Below, piece after piece: positions 60,534 through 64,000 of a stretch of 64,000 nt of DNA. The notes beneath the pieces are model-generated. The model was not told the DNA's origin, did no database searches, and saw nothing but the letters and a program-made list of their open reading frames with translations. The position numbers were made by a program, and so were the translations under genes. Location: NCBI GenBank assembly GCA_965641885.1, contig OZ282574.1:930001-994000 (forward strand). Reading direction: 5' to 3'. This stretch comes from Pseudophaeobacter sp965641885 (GTDB lineage Bacteria; Pseudomonadota; Alphaproteobacteria; Rhodobacterales; Rhodobacteraceae). Each line of letters starts with the position of its first letter. Position 1 is the first letter of the stretch.

Positions 60534-60803
60534 ATGAGACTATCCTGTCCTCTTTGTGGTGACCGTGATCGCCGGGAGTTTTATTGCAAGGGTGCCGCGC
60601 TGGAACGCCCGGCACCTGACGCCGGTGTTGAGGCCTGGCATGACTATGTGAACCTGCGCAAGAACCCGGCCGGGCCTCTGGCTGAGCTTTGGTATCATGA
60701 GATGGGCTGCGGCAGCTGGCTGACCGTCACCCGCAACACCGCGACCCATGAAATCCTGGAGGTGGCGCTTGCCTCAACCTCTGGATTGGGAGCTGCGTCA
60801 TGA
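60534..60803 (+). CDS. soxD: Sarcosine oxidase delta subunit SoxD
   Basis: This 89-residue subunit carries a structural zinc site: C5 and C8 (CPLC), H55 and C59 (HEMGC), which matches the known spacing in SoxD. It stabilises the alpha-delta contact. It starts 60 bases after soxB, and its stop overlaps soxA by four bases. Confidence 0.95.
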   Translation: MRLSCPLCGDRDRREFYCKGAALERPAPDAGVEAWHDYVNLRKNPAGPLAELWYHEMGCGSWLTVTRNTATHEILEVALASTSGLGAAS

Positions 60804-63745
60804 GGATTGCAGGCAAAGGCCTCACCCAGGGGGCGAAATCCGTCAACTTTACCTTCAACGGCCAGCATCTGATGGGCCTTGAGGGTGACACGCTGGCCTC
60901 GGCGCTTTTGGCCAATGACCACCACCTGGTGGCGCGCTCGTTCAAATACCACCGGCCCCGTGGCATTCTGACCGCTGGCAGCGAAGAGCCCAATGCGCTG
61001 GTCACCCTGGGCACCGGGGCGGCGCAGGACCCAAATATTCGCGCCACCACCCAAGAGCTCTATGAGGGTCTGGAGGCGCGCAGTCAGAACTGCTGGCCTT
61101 CGGTCGAACACGACATTCTGGCGGTGAACAATCTGGCGGCACCGTTTTTTGGCGCCGGGTTTTACTACAAGACCTTCATGTGGCCGGCGGCTTTTTGGGA
61201 GAAGCTATACGAGCCGATGATCCGGCGCGCCGCAGGGCTTGGCGCGCTGTCGGGTGATGCGGATACGGATAGCTATGAGAAGGCCTTTGCCTTTTGCGAT
61301 CTGCTGGTGATCGGGTCTGGCCCTGCGGGGCTGATGGCGGCGCTGACGGCGGGGCGGGCCGGGGCTGATGTGTTGCTATTGGAAGAAGACAACCGCATGG
61401 GCGGCAGGCTTTTGGTGGAGCGCGAAGAGATCAACGGCAAACCCGCAGCCGACTGGCTGGCCGCAACCCTGTCAGAGCTGGAAGCGATGGATAACGTGCG
61501 GCTGATGTCGCGCACGGCGGTGACCGGCGCCTATGATCAGGGCACCTATGGCGCCCTGGAGCGGGTGAGCCATCATCTGCCGCGCAACCACTCCCTGAAG
61601 GGCAGCCACCGCCCGCGCGAATGCTTCTGGCGCATTGCCGCCAAGCATTGCGTTCTGGCGGCAGGGGCGCTTGAGCGCCCGGTGGCCTTTCGCAACAATG
61701 ACCGGCCCGGCGTGATGATGGCCGGTGCGGTGCGGGCCTATCTCAACCGCTGGGGCGTGGCCCCCGGTGAGCGGATCACGCTGTTTGCCAATAATGATGA
61801 TGCCCACTGCACCGCCCGCGATCTGGCGGCGGCAGGCGTACATCTGGCGGCGGTGATCGACAGCCGTCATGACGCCCCCGACAGCGATCTTTTCCCGGTT
61901 CTGAAAGGCGCGCAGGTGTGCAATACCAGCGGCGGCAAAAGGCTCGAGAGCATCACCGTGCGCTCTGTGCGGGGTGAGGAAAAAATCCAGACGGATTGCC
62001 TTGCGATGTCGGGGGGCTGGAACCCTTCGGTGCATCTGACCTGCCATCTCAATGGGCGGCCCACATGGCGGCGCGACTTGCTGGCCTTTGTGCCCCAGCC
62101 CGACGCGGTGCCGGGGCTGCGCGCCGCAGGCGCCTGCAATGGCACGTTTTCGACCCATGGCGCGCTGAGCGAAGGCGCCGCTGCCGCAGCAGGGGCGCTT
62201 GAGGCGCTTGGCCTTGCGCGCCATGGCGCACCACTGCCGCAGGCCGAAGACGCCCCCTACCGGATCGCGCCCCTCTGGGCGGTTCCGGGTAAGGGGCGGG
62301 CCTGGCTTGATTTTCAGAACGATGTCACAGTCAAGGACGTGAGTCAGGCGGCGACTGAGAACTTCCGCTCGGTCGAGCATATGAAGCGCTACACCACTCA
62401 GGGTATGGCAACCGATCAGGGCAAGAATTCTAACGTAGCGGCGCTGGCCGTGCTGGCGGATGTGACGGGCCGGTCGATTCCAGAAACGGGCACCACCACC
62501 TTTCGCCCGCCCTTTGTTCCGGTTGCGATTGGCGCCTTGGGGGCAGGCGCGGCCGATCTGGGGTTCAAGCCACAACGCTTTCTCACCTCGCATGAGGTGG
62601 CAGAGGAGCGCGGCGCCAGCCAGCTTGAGGTGGGGCTGTGGTATCGGGCAGCCTATTTTGCCAAACAAGGCGAGACCAGCTGGCGGCAATCCTGTGACCG
62701 GGAGGTCATGTATGTGCGCAAGGCGGTTGGCGTCTGTGATGTCTCAACCCTGGGCAAGATCGACATACAGGGGGCGGATGCGGCCAAATTGCTGGATTTT
62801 GTCTATAGCAATACCTTTAGCACCCTGAAACAGGGGCGGGTGCGCTATGGGTTGATGCTGCGCGAAGATGGCTTTGTTATGGATGACGGCACCACCGCGC
62901 GGCTGGGTGAGAATCACTATGTGATGACCACGACCACGGCAGCCGCAGGCGAAGTCATGGCGCATCTGGAGTTCATCTTGCAGGTGCTGCACCCTGAGTG
63001 GGACGCGCGTGCGATTTCTGCCACCGAACACTGGGCGCAGTTTGCTGTGGCGGGCCCCAAATCGCGCGAGCTGCTGAACGGTTTGCTTGACCAGTCCATT
63101 GATGGCGAAAGCTGGCCCTTCATGGCCTGCGGCGAGGTCTCTGTGCTGGGCGTCAAGGGCCGGCTGTTCCGGATCTCCTTTTCCGGTGAAGAGGCCTATG
63201 AGCTGGCCCTGCCGGCCTGCTATGGCGACAGCCTGTTCCGCAGCCTGCTGGCCCGGGCCGAAGGTCTGGGTGGAGGCGCCTACGGAATGGAGGCGCTGAA
63301 TGTTCTCAGGATCGAAAAGGGCTTTATCACCCATGCCGAGATCAATGGCACGGTGACGGCGCATGATCTGGGAATGGCGGGGATGCTGTCGAAAAAGAAG
63401 GCCTTTATCGGTCAGGCCATGGCGGCGCGCCCCGGTCTGGTAGATCCGGATCGGATGCAGATGGTGGGGCTGAAACCCATTGGGGCGGTCAAGGAGTTGA
63501 GCGCCGGAGCGCATCTCTTTAGCCCCGAAGACCCGGTGGAGCGGATCTTTGATCAGGGCTATGTGACCTCGACCGGCTTCTCGCCCCTGATGGGGCATAT
63601 GATCGCGCTGGGCTTTCTGAAGCAGGGGGCAAGCCGGATCGGGGATGAAATCCGTCTGGTGGATCACATGCGCGGCCTTGATACGCTCTGCGAGGTGGTG
63701 GAACCGGTGTTTTTTGATCCAGAGGGAGAACGGACCCGTGGCTGA
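60800..63745 (+). CDS. soxA: Sarcosine oxidase alpha subunit SoxA
   Basis: This 981-residue large subunit has an N-terminal ferredoxin-like domain (residues 1-90), then an NAD-binding Rossmann domain (LLVIGSGPAGLMAALTAG at 168-185), and a C-terminal glycine cleavage T-type (GcvT) tetrahydrofolate domain (SFSGEEAYELALP, LSKKKAFIGQAM). It binds NAD and hands the methylene group to tetrahydrofolate. The length is the family norm. It overlaps soxD by four bases and soxG by eight. Confidence 0.96.
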   Translation: MRIAGKGLTQGAKSVNFTFNGQHLMGLEGDTLASALLANDHHLVARSFKYHRPRGILTAGSEEPNALVTLGTGAAQDPNIRATTQELYEGLEARSQNCWPSVEHDILAVNNLAAPFFGAGFYYKTFMWPAAFWEKLYEPMIRRAAGLGALSGDADTDSYEKAFAFCDLLVIGSGPAGLMAALTAGRAGADVLLLEEDNRMGGRLLVEREEINGKPAADWLAATLSELEAMDNVRLMSRTAVTGAYDQGTYGALERVSHHLPRNHSLKGSHRPRECFWRIAAKHCVLAAGALERPVAFRNNDRPGVMMAGAVRAYLNRWGVAPGERITLFANNDDAHCTARDLAAAGVHLAAVIDSRHDAPDSDLFPVLKGAQVCNTSGGKRLESITVRSVRGEEKIQTDCLAMSGGWNPSVHLTCHLNGRPTWRRDLLAFVPQPDAVPGLRAAGACNGTFSTHGALSEGAAAAAGALEALGLARHGAPLPQAEDAPYRIAPLWAVPGKGRAWLDFQNDVTVKDVSQAATENFRSVEHMKRYTTQGMATDQGKNSNVAALAVLADVTGRSIPETGTTTFRPPFVPVAIGALGAGAADLGFKPQRFLTSHEVAEERGASQLEVGLWYRAAYFAKQGETSWRQSCDREVMYVRKAVGVCDVSTLGKIDIQGADAAKLLDFVYSNTFSTLKQGRVRYGLMLREDGFVMDDGTTARLGENHYVMTTTTAAAGEVMAHLEFILQVLHPEWDARAISATEHWAQFAVAGPKSRELLNGLLDQSIDGESWPFMACGEVSVLGVKGRLFRISFSGEEAYELALPACYGDSLFRSLLARAEGLGGGAYGMEALNVLRIEKGFITHAEINGTVTAHDLGMAGMLSKKKAFIGQAMAARPGLVDPDRMQMVGLKPIGAVKELSAGAHLFSPEDPVERIFDQGYVTSTGFSPLMGHMIALGFLKQGASRIGDEIRLVDHMRGLDTLCEVVEPVFFDPEGERTRG

Positions 63746-64000
63746 ACTACTTGCAAAAACCGCCTGCGCTGGGTTGTTGCCGCTCACTGTTGGGGCGCTG
63801 TCTTTGACCGAAAGCACGCCTGTTGCCCTGACAACCCTGGCGCCCTATCGCGGCCAGGAGCAGGCCTTGTCAAAGGCTTTGATGGCGGCGCATGGGCTGG
63901 GATTTCCCGCTATCCATGCCTCAACCCACGGTAAGAAAGACGCGCGGGCCATCTGGTTTGGCCGTGATCTGGCGCTTCTGATTGGGCCTGAGCCGGATCC
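63738..64000 (+). CDS. soxG: Sarcosine oxidase gamma subunit SoxG, 3'-truncated by window edge
   Basis: The frame starts at GTG 63738, overlapping the soxA stop by eight bases, with GGGAGAA upstream as ribosome site, and stays open to the last base. The translation (VAELLAKTACAGL, APYRGQEQALSKAL, GLGFPAIHAST, ARAIWFGRDLALLIGPEP) shows the SoxG signatures. The subunit of about 190 residues is cut after some 87. Function: assembles with SoxBDA at the flavin subunit interface. Confidence 0.9.
   Translation, partial: MAELLAKTACAGLLPLTVGALSLTESTPVALTTLAPYRGQEQALSKALMAAHGLGFPAIHASTHGKKDARAIWFGRDLALLIGPEPD

Overview
The window looks like chromosomal DNA from an alphaproteobacterium of the Roseobacter group (Rhodobacterales). 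This is inferred from high GC, gene content (aerobic cobG/cobN corrin synthesis, a carnitine/BKACE cluster, heterotetrameric sarcosine oxidase, a HemP-imelysin iron locus, DUF3572, DUF983, DUF2061) and the style of the proteins. No database search was possible. No prophage, transposase, integrase or CRISPR array was seen; apparently ordinary chromosomal gene order runs from end to end.

Layout. 1-9.9 kb: late aerobic cobalamin synthesis (cobK, then cobJ-I-H-G-N, cobW and a DUF1636 gene on the minus strand behind a cobalamin riboswitch, with cobO divergent). 10-12.5 kb: glpD-glpR. 12.5-20.6 kb: an iron-responsive block of two minus-strand operons. One is bfd-bfr-diheme DUF1111-imelysin-DUF1513. 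The other is small ORF-hemP-159 aa protein-imelysin-porin. Both are preceded by 17-bp CTGA-N9-TCAG palindromes. 20.7-26 kb: metG, an MFS transporter, YceI, and two tandem rhodaneses. 25.9-31.9 kb: an aldo/keto reductase, then a carnitine-catabolism cluster (GlxA-type regulator, BKACE, small membrane protein, carnitine dehydrogenase-thioesterase fusion, SDR). 32-36.3 kb: XRE regulator, DUF2061-desaturase, EamA exporter, Nudix hydrolase, DUF983. 36.5-38.8 kb: EF-hand protein, ECF sigma factor, probable anti-sigma factor and Spy/CnrR-like protein. 39-45.7 kb: PleD-like diguanylate cyclase, DUF3572, HAD phosphatase, MttB-family methyltransferase, and an H-NOX/diguanylate cyclase pair. 46-51.3 kb: two identical tRNA-Glu genes, recJ, glpX, hom and a small lipoprotein-like gene. 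51.4-57 kb: TetR regulator, pirin, a small membrane protein, and TadE/TadE/TadG. 57-64 kb: gdhA and soxBDAG (soxG cut by the window edge).

How the parts fit. Carnitine oxidation gives glycine betaine. Methyl transfer from quaternary amines by MttB relatives needs corrinoid, which the cobalamin cluster supplies. Sarcosine oxidase finishes demethylation to glycine, and glutamate dehydrogenase handles the nitrogen. That reading is inference from gene families. The most interesting parts are the iron block, which includes a previously unlisted 55-codon ORF coupled to hemP, an H-NOX protein that has lost its haem ligand and propionate-binding motif, and a PleD-like cyclase whose receiver domains have lost their phospho-acceptor residues.
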